Shown: piece after piece, positions 47,790 through 59,064 of the stretch
Numbering within the stretch: the stretch's first letter is position 1
Layout: every line of letters starts with the position of its first letter
Source of the DNA: Cocos nucifera
Taxonomy: Eukaryota; Streptophyta; Magnoliopsida; Arecales; Arecaceae
Length of the DNA stretch: 64,000 bases
Assembly: GCA_006176705.1 (NCBI GenBank)
Contig: QRFJ01000769.1
Coordinates: 245,708-309,707, forward strand
Direction of reading: 5' to 3'
Translations under genes and position numbers: made by a program
Notes under the pieces: generated by a model
What the model was told of the DNA's origin: nothing
The model's input: only the letters and a program-made list of their open reading frames with translations
Databases searched by the model: none

Positions 47790-47805
47790 TGGCGCCGTTG
47801 CCGGG
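47790..47805 (+). promoter_or_regulatory. Primer-binding site, tRNA-Asp (E2)
   Basis: TGGCGCCGTTGCCGGG is complementary to the 3' end of plant tRNA-Asp. This is the primer used by many Athila/Tat gypsy elements. It starts six bases after the LTR. Confidence 0.9.
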
Positions 47806-48874
47806 AGGCATAAAAATTAAAATTTCTTTATTTTTTTGATTTTTTTTTACTGCCTACTCATTATTTTTTATTTATTTTGCAGAAAAGAAAAAAAAAAAAA
47901 AAGGAACAAGGAAGATTAGGGCACGAACAAAACTCTCAATCCTATTCGGTGAGATCATTCCTAAACCCTAAATCTCTTTCTTTATTTTTAATATTTGCTT
48001 TATTTTAAATTAATTAAAAATATTACCTACGTAAACCTAATTAAAAATCTCATCACAAGATTAGAAACCCTAATTATTTAGAGCATCCATCATATTAGTT
48101 TTTATTCTTATTTTTGGTGATTGCTGGAGTCAAGGTAAGCCTTTTTATAATTTAATTAGTTAGTTTAAATTGCATAGAACTCTTTGATTGGAATTTTTTT
48201 TTTCTTTTGCATATTTCATATTAAACCAAATTAAGGGCACAACCCATTAAACAAGATAAGGTGGGGATTTGATCACCCTTCCTTAGCCCACAAACAACCA
48301 ACCAGCATCCTGCATTAACCCAAACCTTAACTCTTAAAATCAATTAGACATTAACCTTTAAGGATATTCGAGCTCAATAGGACAAGAAATCCTAAGAGTT
48401 GAACCAAGTTAGGGTTAATCAATTTGACTGGTGTCTAGGAAAGTGGTTCAGGGACGACTGGGCCCGAAAGAAGGTGGTTACTTAATTGGTTCTGTTCGCT
48501 TACCTGGCCAAGCACAATTGGTGTCTAAGGCAAGCAACGGAGGGACTCCCACCGACTTTACACTTACCTGGCCAGTTGATTGGCTAATCCTCTATTTGGA
48601 GGGCTTGAAGGTGATCTTGGCAGTTAGGAGCTGTCTAGATCTAGGATAACTCTTAGTCAGGATTGATTGCCTAACTTGTTTGCCAAATAATATCTAACAT
48701 AAACCACAAATTAACTCCTCCCTATCTTCTCCAGATTTAAGACTCTTTTGGATTTTTCCTCTTCTTTCTTTCTCTCTTCTTTTCTTAAAATAAATAAATA
48801 AATAAATAAATAAATAAAATAATTAAAAAAATTTTAAAAAAAAAATTGAACCATATATCAAATTGCACTAGTAC
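47806..48874 (+). other. Gypsy-IV 5' leader (E2)
   Basis: A non-coding leader of 1.07 kb. Two tandem units of the shared GGTAAG/CTTACC-type module lie at 48429-48510 and 48518-48575. An (AAAT)n run lies at about 48788-48825. The frame at 48431-48649 overlaps the module and has no recognisable domain. Confidence 0.82.
48429..48575 (+). promoter_or_regulatory. Shared leader module, two units (Gypsy-IV E2)
   Basis: Unit 1 runs from GGTGTCTAGGAAAG to CGCTTACCTGGCCA. Unit 2 runs from TTGGTGTCTAAGGCAAGC through CTCCCACCGA to CACTTACCTGGCCA. The same wording and order occur in Copia-I (15596-15720) and, on the minus strand, in Copia-II (40409-40522). Confidence 0.55.
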
Positions 48875-50908
48875 ATGCACGGTAGAAGATCACTTTTACC
48901 TGACCTAGTTAAACCAGATCCTGAAATTGAAAGACTAATTCATTTAAGACCAGATAATCAAATGGCTGGAAATCGTGAAGAACCACCTAGGCAGATGAAG
49001 GAATACTTTATTCCTTCCACCTACAACCCATCGACTTGCATCCACATACCTGATATCCCTGCTAGCCACTATGAGATTAAGTCGACCACAATCCAGATGC
49101 TCCCATCTTTTTATGGGAATGCCAATGAAGACCCTTACAAACATCTGGATGAGTTCTTAGAAATCTGCTCTACGGTAAAAATTCAGAATTTTTCTGATGA
49201 TGCCCTTAGACTGACCTTGTTCCCTTTCTCATTAAAAGATAAAGCCAAGTACTGGCTTGGCACATTAGGAAGAACAATTCAAACATGGGCAGAGATGCAA
49301 CATGAATTTCTTAAGAAATTTTATCCTATAGGACGAACTAATACTATGAGGCGAGCCATCACAGGATTTGCTCAGCTTCCAGGGGAACAAATTCATGAAT
49401 CATGGGAAAGACTTAAGGAACTTCTTAGAAAATGCCCACACCATGGTCTATCTAAGTGGCAAATTGTACAAGCTTTCTATGAAGGTTTAGGAGATCAATA
49501 TAAGCAGATGGTTGATGCATCCTGTGGAGGTGCATTCATGAGCAAAAGTGAGGATGAAGCTTATACCTTATTTGAAACTTTAAGTGAAAACTCTATTAAC
49601 CATGCTTCATTATCTTCTTATGAAAGATCAATTTCTCAACAAAAACGGGCAGGAATTTATGAGATCAAAACTCCAGAACTCAATTCTAAGACAGATTTGA
49701 ACATAATAGCACAAAAATTAGATAAAGTCGACCTTATTGCACAGAAATTAGATCAATTCCTAAATCTTAGGTCAACAATCTCCTGCACAATACACACCAG
49801 CTTCTAATTATCAGGTGATTTGCTCTATTTGTGCTAGCCCAACACATCATGTAAGTGAATGTCCCACGGTTGCACAATTACCACCTCTTATCCAAGAACA
49901 AGTCCAAGCTGCTCAAGGTTACTCAAAACCACTTAATGACCCATATTCAAATTCATATAATCCTGGTTGGAGAAACCATCCTAATTTCTCTTGGAAACCA
50001 CAACAAACTCAGGCTCAGACCCAAATCCCACCAAGTTCAAAATTATCAAAATAGGCCCCAGTACCAGAACTATGCCTATAATAAGGGTCAGCCTAGTCAG
50101 TCTTTTCAACCACTACATTATAATCAACCCTCATACCCACCTCCTCAACAGACCAATCTAGCCGACGATAAATTCAATCAACTTCAACAATTAATTCTAA
50201 GCCAACAACAATCAATCGCCAGACTAGAAGCTCAAATAGGACAAATAGCTGAGTCTAGCATGAGGAGAGAACCGGGTCAATTACCAAGCCAACCAATTGC
50301 AAATCCTAAAAATAATCCATCCAATGTCTATCAACCACCTGGATTTACTCATCCATCTAACATTCCACCTAAGAACCCCCAATTAGAAAATGCCAAAGCA
50401 ATATCTGAACTTAGAAGTGGTAGGATTCTTAAGGACCCATATCAAGACCAGGTGATAGAGGCCAATACTGATGTTAGCCAAGATGAGAAATTTGAAGAAG
50501 AGGATAATCATATAGAAGAACTTGAGCTTAAGACTGGTACTGACACTGATAAGATGGATAAAGAAAAGAAGAGAACAGATGAATTAGCTGAGACATATAA
50601 ACCCAAAGCCCCATTCCCTTCGGCCTTAGAAGCAGGCTCTTCTCGCAAAAAGCAAGAAACACGCAACAAGGAGCTAATGGAACTATTTAAACAAGTTCAT
50701 ATTAATTTACCCCTCCTCGATGCAATTCAGCATGTTCCAGCCTATGCTAAATTTCTTAAAGAACTCTGTACCCAAAAGCGTGAGCCACGAACCACCAAAA
50801 GAGTTATGCTATCCGAGGATGTAAGTGCGGTCCTGTTAAATCCAATACCTCAAAAGATGAAAGATCCTGGTGCACCCTTAATTTCATGTGTTATTGGAGG
50901 TATAACCT
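48875..50908 (+). pseudogene. Gypsy-IV gag, E2
   Basis: Retrotrans_gag capsid protein starting at ATG 48875, open to 49807 (310 aa). The core LRLTLFPFSLKDKAKYWLGTL lies near residue 110. A helix with WERLKELLRKCPHHGLSKWQ lies near residues 180-200. Three extra single bases break the gene: near 49765 (before the zinc knuckle CSICASPTHHVSEC), near 50032 in the Pro/Gln-rich linker, and near 50910 at the start of protease. E1 has no extra base at these three places, so the breaks are private to E2 or are sequencing errors. Confidence 0.9.
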
Positions 50909-53900
50909 TTGAACCGAGCATTACTAGACTTAGGAGCTAGTGTAAACCTCCTTCCAACCTCGGTTTATGAAAAATTTGGGATTGGAGAATTAAAACCCAC
51001 ATCAGTCATTTTGCAATTAGCTGATAGATCTATAAAAACACCGCGTGGTTTAATTGAGGATGTTCTAGTTAGAGTAGATAAATGTTATTTTCCTGTAGAC
51101 TTTCTCATACTTGACATGGAACCATCCCAAGAGCTGAACCAAAATCCCATAATTTTAGGACGTCCATTCTTAGCAACCGCCAATGCCAATATCAACTGTA
51201 AAATGGGAGCTATGGATATTTCTTTTGGGAATCAAAAAGTAAGAATTAATATTTTTAATACCCCAAAGTACACCCAAGAGGAGGAAGACTGCTTTGTAAT
51301 CAATCAGATAGATGAAATAGTTGAATCTAATTCCTCCTTAGATTTACTACAAGATGATGAACCCACTGAAGAAACTCAAACCCAGGAAGTAAATACCCTG
51401 CTTAATTCACCTCAACCATCACATTCATTACCTTGGTCAGTAAAAATTGAGCCCTTACCTGAGCGAAAAATTGAACCATTACGTCCTTCAATTCAGGCCC
51501 CACCACAACTTGAACTAAAACCTTTACCTGAATCACTTAAGTATGTATTTTTAGGATCAAAGAAAACCCTACCAGTAATAATTGCTTCCAACTTAACTAC
51601 TGAACAGGAAAACCAATTGGTAAATATTCTAAAAACATATAAAGAGGCCATAGGGTGGACCATTGCCGATTTAAAAGGAATTAGTCCGTCAATATGCATG
51701 CACCATATTTATACAGAAGATAATGCCAAACCAACTCGAGAGATGCAAAGAAGGCTTAACCCTAACATGCAAGAAGTAGTCAAGAAAGAAGTAATTAAAT
51801 GGTTAGATGCTGGAATTATTTATCCTATCTCTGACAGCCACTGGGTGAGTCCTACACAAGTTGTTCCAAAAAAATCTGGACTTACGGTTGTCCGCACTGA
51901 ACATGGAAACTTAGTACCAACACGACTTTCCACTGGGTGGCGTGTCTGCATAGATTATAGAAAACTCAATACAACCACCCGAAAAGATCACTTTCCCTTA
52001 TCCTTTATCGATCAAATCCTAGAAAGACTAGCAGGCCAACAATACTTTTGCTTTTTAGATGGATACTCGGGATACAATCAGGTAGCAATCTACCCAGGAG
52101 ATCAGGAAAAGACCACCTTTACATGTCCTTATGGAACCTTTGCTTTCCGTAGAATGCCATTCGGATTATGTAATGCACCTGCAACTTTTCAACGGTGCAT
52201 GATGTCAATATTTTCAGACATGATAGGAGATTTCTTAGAAATATTCATGGATGACTTTTCAGTCTTTGGAGAATCTTTTGAGAGTTGTCTCAACAATTTG
52301 AAGAAAATATTAAAACGATGTATTGAGGCTAATCTAGTGTTAAGCTGGGAAAAGAGCCACTTCATGGTTCAAGAAGGGATCGTTTTAGGACATATAGTAT
52401 CCAAGAAAGGGATTGAGGTAGATAAAGCTAAAGTTGAACTAATTTCTAAACTTCCTCCTCCCACTTCTGTCAAACAAATTCGATCTTTTCTTGGTCATGT
52501 AGGATTCTATCGTCGCTTCATCAAAGAGTTCTCTAAAATTTCTCATCCTTTGTGTAATCTCCTTGCTAAGGATGTTTCTTTTAACTTTGATGAAAATTGT
52601 CTTAAAGCTTATGAAATCTTAAAAGAAGCTGTGACCAAAGCTCCAATCATACAACCTCCTAATTGGTCACTACCTTTTGAAATTATGTGCGATGCCTCAG
52701 ATTTTGCCATAGGAGCTGTCCTAGGCCAAAGGGTAAACAAATGTCCTGTAGTGATCTATTATGCTAGTAGAACTCTGAATGAAGCACAAATGAATTATAC
52801 CACCACTGAAAAAGAGTTGCTAGCCATTGTGTTTGCCCTAGAAAAGTTTAGATCATATTTATTAGGATCAAAAATCATAATTTACTCGGATCATTCAGCC
52901 TTGAGATACCTGCTCTCAAAGAAAGATGCTAAACCATGATTAATTAGATGGATTTTACTGTTACAAGAATTTGACATTGAAATTCGAGATAAGAAGGGAT
53001 CTAAAAATGTTGTAGCAGACCATCTGTCTAGGATCCTAGTGAAAGATAATGAACCTGTATCAATCAGAGAATCTTTTCCAGATGAACAATTGTTAACAGT
53101 TTCACATACAAAGACTCCTTGGTTTGCAAATATTGTCAATTACTTAGTCATAGGATAAATTCCTGATGGCTGGTCTAAGAATGAAAAGGATCGATTCTTT
53201 GCTCAAATCAAATATTATTTTTGGGAAGATCCTGAGCTTTTTAGAATTTGTGCTGATCAAATCATTCGTAGATGTGTTCCTGAATCTGAACAATGGAGTA
53301 TCTTACAATTTTGTCATACTCTTGCTTGTGGAGGACACTTTTCTGGACGAAAAACTGCGGCCAAAGTGTTACAGAGTGGTTTTTATTGGCCAACATTATT
53401 TAAGGATGCCCATACTTTTAGTCAGGAGTGTTTTAAGTGTCAAGCCTTAGGGAATATTTCAAAGAAAGACATGATGCCTTTGAACCCCATTTTAGTGGTT
53501 GAAATTTTTGATGTATGGGGAATTGATTTTATGGGACCTTTTCCACCTTCCAATGGATTTGAATACATTTTGGTAGCTGTCGATTATGTTTCTAAATGGA
53601 TTGAAGCAATAGCAACTCGAACCAATGATCATAAAGTAGTCCTAAAATTTATTCAGAAGAATATCTTTTCCAGGTTCGGATTTCCACGTGCTATCATTAG
53701 TGACGGGGGTACCCATTTTACAAATCATCAATTTCGAACTTTATTACGAAAATATGGGGTGACACATAAGATAGCTACACCATACCATCCGCAAACAAGT
53801 GGTCAGGTAGAAGTCTCTAATAGGGAAATCAAGAATATCTTACAAAAGACTATTAGGCCTGATCGAAAAGATTGGTCAGATCGATTGGATGATGCATTAT

Positions 53901-54406
53901 GGGCCTATAGGACAGCTTATAAAACCCCCATTGGAATGTCTTCCTATAGATTAATCTATGGAAAAGCATGTCACCTTCTGGTAGAACTTGAACATAAAGC
54001 ATATTGGGCAATAAAATAATTAAATTTCAATTTAAACAAAGCTGGTTCCAATCGGATGTTACAATTAAGTGAATTAAAAGAATTAAGGCAAGAAGCTTAT
54101 GAAAATTCAAAAATTTATAAGGAGAAAATGAAAGCCTTCCATGATAAACATATTTCAAGAAAAATCTTTGAGCCAAATCAACAAGTCTGGTTATTTAACT
54201 CAAGGCTTCGATTATTTCCTGGAAAACTAAAATCCAGATGGGATGGACCTTATATAGTTAATCATGTATTCCCACATGGTGCAATTAAACTCTATGATCC
54301 CAGGACTAAAAATTTTTTTAAGGTAAATGGCCAAAGGCTTAAACCATATATCGAAGGGATATCATTAAATCGAAATATTGATCAAGTGCAATTAATAGAA
54401 CCATAA
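50909..54406 (+). pseudogene. Gypsy-IV protease-RT-RNase H-integrase, E2
   Basis: One reading frame carries every enzyme. The protease active site LLDLGAS has its Asp at residue 7. The RT catalytic Asp is at residue 384 (FLDGYSGYNQ) and the Asp pair at 448-449 (FMDDFSVFG). The first RNase H Asp is at residue 595 (CDASDFAIG). Integrase has an HHCC zinc region (HTLACGGHF...CFKCQ), GIDFMGPFPP, SDGGTHF and HPQTSGQVEVSNREIK, with SRWDGPYIV at the C-terminus. The only breaks are stops TGA 52937-52939, TAA 53156-53158 and TAA 54017-54019. All three are also in E1. Order and motifs place it in Ty3/gypsy, Athila-like. Confidence 0.94.
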
Positions 54407-55665
54407 TGAATTAAACGGTATTTTGTCTGGCTGAAGACAATAAACTTAGCGCTTATTGAGAGGCAACCCAATACTTCTTGAATCTAATTTATTCTTTTTA
54501 GTCTCTTTTTAGGCTAAGTTGGAGAAGAACCACAAAAGACTGGAGAAGGATCATAAGCTTCAAAACCCATCTAAATAAACAAACATAATTTTCACCCTTT
54601 TATTTGTCCTCCCTCTCCATTAAGGACAATGCCAATTCAGTTGGGGGGTAAAATTCAAAAAATAAAAAATAAAAAAAATAAAAAAATAAAAAAAATAAAA
54701 ATAAAAATAAAAAAAATAAAAATAAATAAATAAATAAAAATAAAAAAAATAATAATAAAAAAAATAAAATAAAAAATATATATAATATAATAAAAAAAAG
54801 TAATAATAAAAAATATAATTAATATATATATATATAATAATAATCAAATTTTGGATGAACTATATTTCAGAAAAGAAAATCTTAAGCAAAATAAATTAGG
54901 AAAAGTAATAAAGTTAGAAAGTATTAACTAATAATGGTAGCGAGTTAAGAAGCAGATTACTTGGTCAGACCATTAGCAGCCTACTTAGGTCATTTAAAGG
55001 CTAACAGTACTTCTAATTGCACATGAACACTAATGAAGTAAAGCAGGTGTTGATTATAAGGCTAAATTGAGGATTCAATTATCACTAAAAGTTGATGGTT
55101 TATATATACTTCAATTAAAAAAAAAAATTAAATTTAAGAAAAGAGCTACCTGCTTAAATTTTTTTTTTTAAAAAAAAAAGAGTGCAAAACACAGAGTATA
55201 TGTGGATTGCCCTAAGCTAGAACTCTGCACCTTAAGTCAAGTGTAGAAGTTTACATCAATCGGTGAAGGGAAGGCCAGGATGCTCAGCACAATACAAAAA
55301 AAAAAAAAAAAAAAAAAGCAGTGTGAAAGCTACCTTGATTCATGCATTTTGGAGTATATAGAAAACTAACCAAAATAAGTGACAAAAGAAGATTCATTTG
55401 TCCTTTGAATCAACACCCAAATGCTAAGTTAGTATTCACAAAACCAGTGCTGAAAATCTTTAGATGAACTCTAAGAAAGTTTCTGATTAATCTGCCATAA
55501 AATTTACTTCTGAAACTCAATACTTAGTTAGTGATACTGTCTAAACTTTTGATCTTAAACTCTAGATTTATTCTTGTGAAGGAAGATCTCAATGAAATAT
55601 GATACTTGATCTAAATTAAAATTCTTTTTTTACTCGAGGATGAGCAAAGCTTAAGTTGGGGGGTG
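54407..55665 (+). other. Gypsy-IV 3' non-coding region (E2)
   Basis: The block GCTGAAGAC-ATAAA and AGGCAACCCAA follow integrase. Then come an internal PPT-like tract (54641-54650), an AT-rich simple repeat (54655-54840), the module shared with Gypsy-III (54845-55640) and the terminal PPT TTGGGGGGTG (55656-55665). No env-like gene. Confidence 0.83.
54655..54840. repeat. AT-rich simple repeat in Gypsy-IV (E2)
   Basis: (AAAAT)n, (AAAT)n and (TA)n. The Tyr/Phe-rich antisense frame here is low complexity. Confidence 0.9.
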
Positions 55666-57259
55666 TGATAAGTACAATAAAAGTATTAATTTATCAATTA
55701 ATATTAAAAATTAATAATCAATTTATATATAATTTTTGAGAAATTTATATTTTCATTAATTAAAAAAAAATAATTAAAAAATAATAAAAATTAAAAAATA
55801 AAATTTTATTATCAATCGAAAGAGCTCATTTTTTTGATCATAATGAAATAAATTTCAAGTAAAACGGAGCTAAAACGGAAAAGATATAAATTTTTAAAGA
55901 TATAAAATAAATAAAAATTAAATAAAAAAAAAGAAAATGGCTCAGTCGGCTTCGTAAGTCGAGCCACCAAGCCAAACCAAGCCATCAAAGCCGATTCAGC
56001 CATTGAAGCCATCAGCCGGTCTACGATCCAGGCGTGGACCGCCAGCTCAGCAGAAATCGACGAATCAGAGATCGCCACGTGGCGGACCTAGACCCTTAAA
56101 GGGTCTACAAAAATTTATCATGGCTCACAGGGCAATCTGGTCATTTCACTCGGTGATAGAAGCATTGATTGGTTGCAGTGTGCGGTGCGGTCGATCTACG
56201 CGGTCCATGGGAACAGTGATTGCGAGATCGGACGGCTGCGGTTGATTGTGGTTAAGATCGGACGGTCAGCATATTTTTCGGTGGCCAATTTCACTCGGAT
56301 CACCATCGGATGGCAGTGCCTAATTCCAGCTTCGATCCGACGGTCCAGAACTCTCTCGGTGGTGATCAAAAATCCCGAAGCACGATTTGCGGCCAGATTT
56401 CCTCGATCAAGCGCGATCGGACGGCCAGAATTTAATCCGACCTGATCTGGGCTGATAGGCATCCGATTTTGACAATTTTTGAATCGTTGGATTCCTACCG
56501 AATAGCCAAATTTTACCAAATTTACCAAAGTAATAACAGAGTTGTTTTTATTCAAATTTTATTCAGATTTTTATGATTACAAAGGTAATTAGTCCCATAT
56601 TGCTTTTAGAAATAAATATCTACCTCTTCTAGCTCTATAAAAAGGATCCTAAGCCTCTAAGAAAGGGAGGAGGGTTGGAAGGGAAGCTAAGGTATAGGGC
56701 GGAAGTCAAGCTCTGGATTAAAGGTTGCTTCAAAGCTACGGTGCTGAGAAGAAGAGCCGGTCTTCTACGCCATCTTCATGCCTACGCTGATCTGCGATCT
56801 CCATCTAGTCTTTTTCCTTTAATTTCTTGTATTAAAATTCTAAATTTTTTTTAATTTTTTGTATTTAAATTCTGCATCTTAGTTTTAAATTTAATAAAGA
56901 AAGTTTCATTATTCTTTTCAATTCTAGCTCTTTAAATTATTTGTTCTTTATTGCTTTTTAATTTTACTATAAATAGTTGCTAAGATCTAAATAGTAGATC
57001 TTAGTATCAAATTTATTTTTGCATAATTTAAATTCTATTTTTATTTATAGATCTATTTTTCAACTTTAATTTTTAAAAAAAATCCTTTCTTTCTTTTCTT
57101 AAAGAAAAAGAATCAAAATTCTAGAAATAAATCATTGCCTCTCTATGGATTCGACCCGACTCACCACTTTCTTCATAATTTTTAGTTAATTTAAAAAGTA
57201 AAGAGTCAGATTTAAATTGATAAACATGGTGTCTTAACGACAGCATCGTGTCCCTATCA
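55666..57259 (+). repeat. Gypsy-IV 3' LTR, E2
   Basis: 1594 bp. TATA box at 56636-56643. Several C-to-T and G-to-A differences from the 5' LTR (for example at 55950-56000 and 56170-56190) suggest decay of methylated cytosines since insertion. Confidence 0.94.
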
Positions 57260-58500
57260 GATATCACTTTCTTTATGCAGATGGGCATGGAGACACTATA
57301 TGAGGCTTGGGAGCATTTCAAGGAACTGTTGAGGAGATGTCTACATCATCAACTACCCGTATGGCTTCAGGTACAAACTTTCTATAATGGTTTATCTCCT
57401 ACTAATCATTCTATGATTGATGCAGCAGCAGGAGGAACCATTAACCAAAAAATGGAGGAAGAAGCCTTCGATCTGATCGATGAGATGGCATCAAATAGCT
57501 ATCAATGGCAGATAGAATGCGTGATGCCAAAAAGACTAGCAGCTGTGCAGGGAGTAGATTGCGTGCCAACCTTACTAGCTAAAATTACAGCCCTTAGAGC
57601 TGAAGTCAACAACTTAAAGGGAACAGCTATGCATATTCAGAGCATCACCTGTGACCTGTGTGGAGGAGGACATGATACGAGCAATTGCCAGACAGGTAAT
57701 CCTTTTGCTAAAGCAACTGATACAGCTAATTATATTGGTAATTTTTTTAGGCCACAACAAAATAATCCCTACTCCAACACATACAATCAAGGGTGGAGGC
57801 AGCACCCAAATTTCTCATGGAGTAATCAAAATGCAGCACAACAGCCACCCCCAGGATTCCAAGTACCTGAAAAGAAGTCCAACATGGAAGAGCTGATGGT
57901 CAAATTTATGCAAAACCAAGAAGCAACTATAAAAAATTTGGAAGCCAAACTTAGGCAGGACCAAGCAGCAGCAATTCAAAACTTGGAGATGCAAATAGGT
58001 CAAATGGCTAAGATAATCTCCGAGAGACCTCAAGGATCCTTGCCCAGCAATACGGAGACCAATCCAAGGGAGCAAGTCAATGCTATCACCCTAAGAAGTG
58101 GTACAAAGTTGGAGGAGCCACATCAGAAGAAAGAGACTGAAGAGCCAACTACAAATAAGGAACCATCAACTAAAATTCGTCAGTCACCAAAACAACCAGC
58201 AGATGGATGGTCTCCAGGTATACGATTTGCCGATCCAAATGTGAAGCCCTACGTGCCGCCACTACCATTCCCAGAGAGACAAATACAGCATCCAGATAAG
58301 AAATTTTCTAACTTTTTTAAAATTTTAAAGAATTTACATATTAATATTCCTTTTGTAGATGCTATTACTCAAATGCCCAGGTATGCCAAGTTTCTCAAAG
58401 AAATCCTAACAAATAAGAAAAAGCTGAAGGAGCATGAGAGAATAAATTTGAATGAAGAATGCTCAGCAATACTTCAAAATAAATTACCACAGAAGCTAAA
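57260..58500 (+). pseudogene. Gypsy-III gag (3' part), D2
   Basis: Continuation of gag from 46186 after the duplicated GATAT (57260-57264). It is open through the LYEAWEHFKELLRRC helix, the zinc knuckle CDLCGGGHDTSNC (near 57650-57690), the motif RQHPNFSWSNQN and a Gln-rich predicted coiled-coil. The charged region before protease follows. The apparent ATG at 57248 is within the E2 LTR and is not the gene's start. The three stops of D1 are absent here. Confidence 0.92.
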
Positions 58501-59064
58501 AGATCCAGGGAGTTTTACTATCCCTTGCATTATTGGTGATTGTAGTTTTGATAAAGTTTTATGTGATTTAGGAGCAAGTATTAATCTCATGCCTTTTTCT
58601 ATTTTCAGAAAAGCTGGGTCTAGGAGAACCGAAAGCCTACCACTATTACTCTTCAATTAGCCGACAGATCCATTAAATATCCAAGAGGTATAGTGGAGGA
58701 TGTCTTGGTAAAGGTAAACAAGTTTATTTTTCCTATTGATTTTATTGTTCTTGATATGAAAGAAGATTATGATGTACCCCTTATTTTAGGGAGACCCTTT
58801 TTAGCTACTGGAGGAGCTTTAATAGATGTTCAACAAGAAAAATTAATTCTTAGAATCCAAGATGAACAAGTTACTTTTAATGTTTTCAAAGATACTAAAC
58901 ATCCTGATGATAATCAAACTTATTTTCTAATTGATATTATTGACAATTCAGTATATGAGAATTCTGTAGAAAATAGGTTTGAGACTATAAAAGCTAGCAA
59001 TGTCAAATTGAAAGAGGACTCGATCAAACATGAAAGTATTCCAATTGAAGTGGCACCAGATTGA
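58501..59064 (+). pseudogene. Gypsy-III protease, D2
   Basis: Retropepsin-like domain with CDLGASINLMP near 58560-58595. Two extra bases relative to D1, near 58609 and 58630, shift the frame just after the active site. It resumes at 58693 with VLVKVNKFIFPIDF and VPLILGRPFLATGG and ends at the stop 59062-59064 (EVAPD). The coding capacity stops after protease, at the same place as in D1. An intact family member would therefore also lack RT and integrase. Confidence 0.88.

Larger units (their letters stand above)
46187..57259 (+). mobile_element. Gypsy-IV element E2 (complete, 11.07 kb)
   Basis: A structurally complete Athila-like gypsy element. It has a 5' LTR (46187-47783), tRNA-Asp PBS, leader, gag, protease-RT-RNase H-integrase, 3' non-coding module, PPT and 3' LTR (55666-57259), with a perfect 5-bp target duplication. 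No env-like ORF is present. Coding frames carry three in-frame stops in pol and about three frameshifts in gag-protease. Confidence 0.95.

Noticed and set aside
47784..47810. A tRNA gene at the PBS
   Set aside because: Only the complement of a tRNA 3' end is present, without the rest of a cloverleaf. The same applies to the initiator-Met PBS sites.
54620..54847. Tyr/Phe/Ile-rich 75-aa frame on the minus strand
   Set aside because: A translation of the (AAAAT)n simple repeat.
54407..55665. A possible env-like gene after Gypsy-IV integrase, as in some Athila elements
   Set aside because: No open frame of useful length, membrane segment or signal peptide is present. The region is the non-coding module.
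57248..57264. ATG at 57248 as the start of a 470-aa gene
   Set aside because: The ATG is in the Gypsy-IV LTR. The coding sequence beyond 57264 is the continuation of Gypsy-III gag that begins at 45636.
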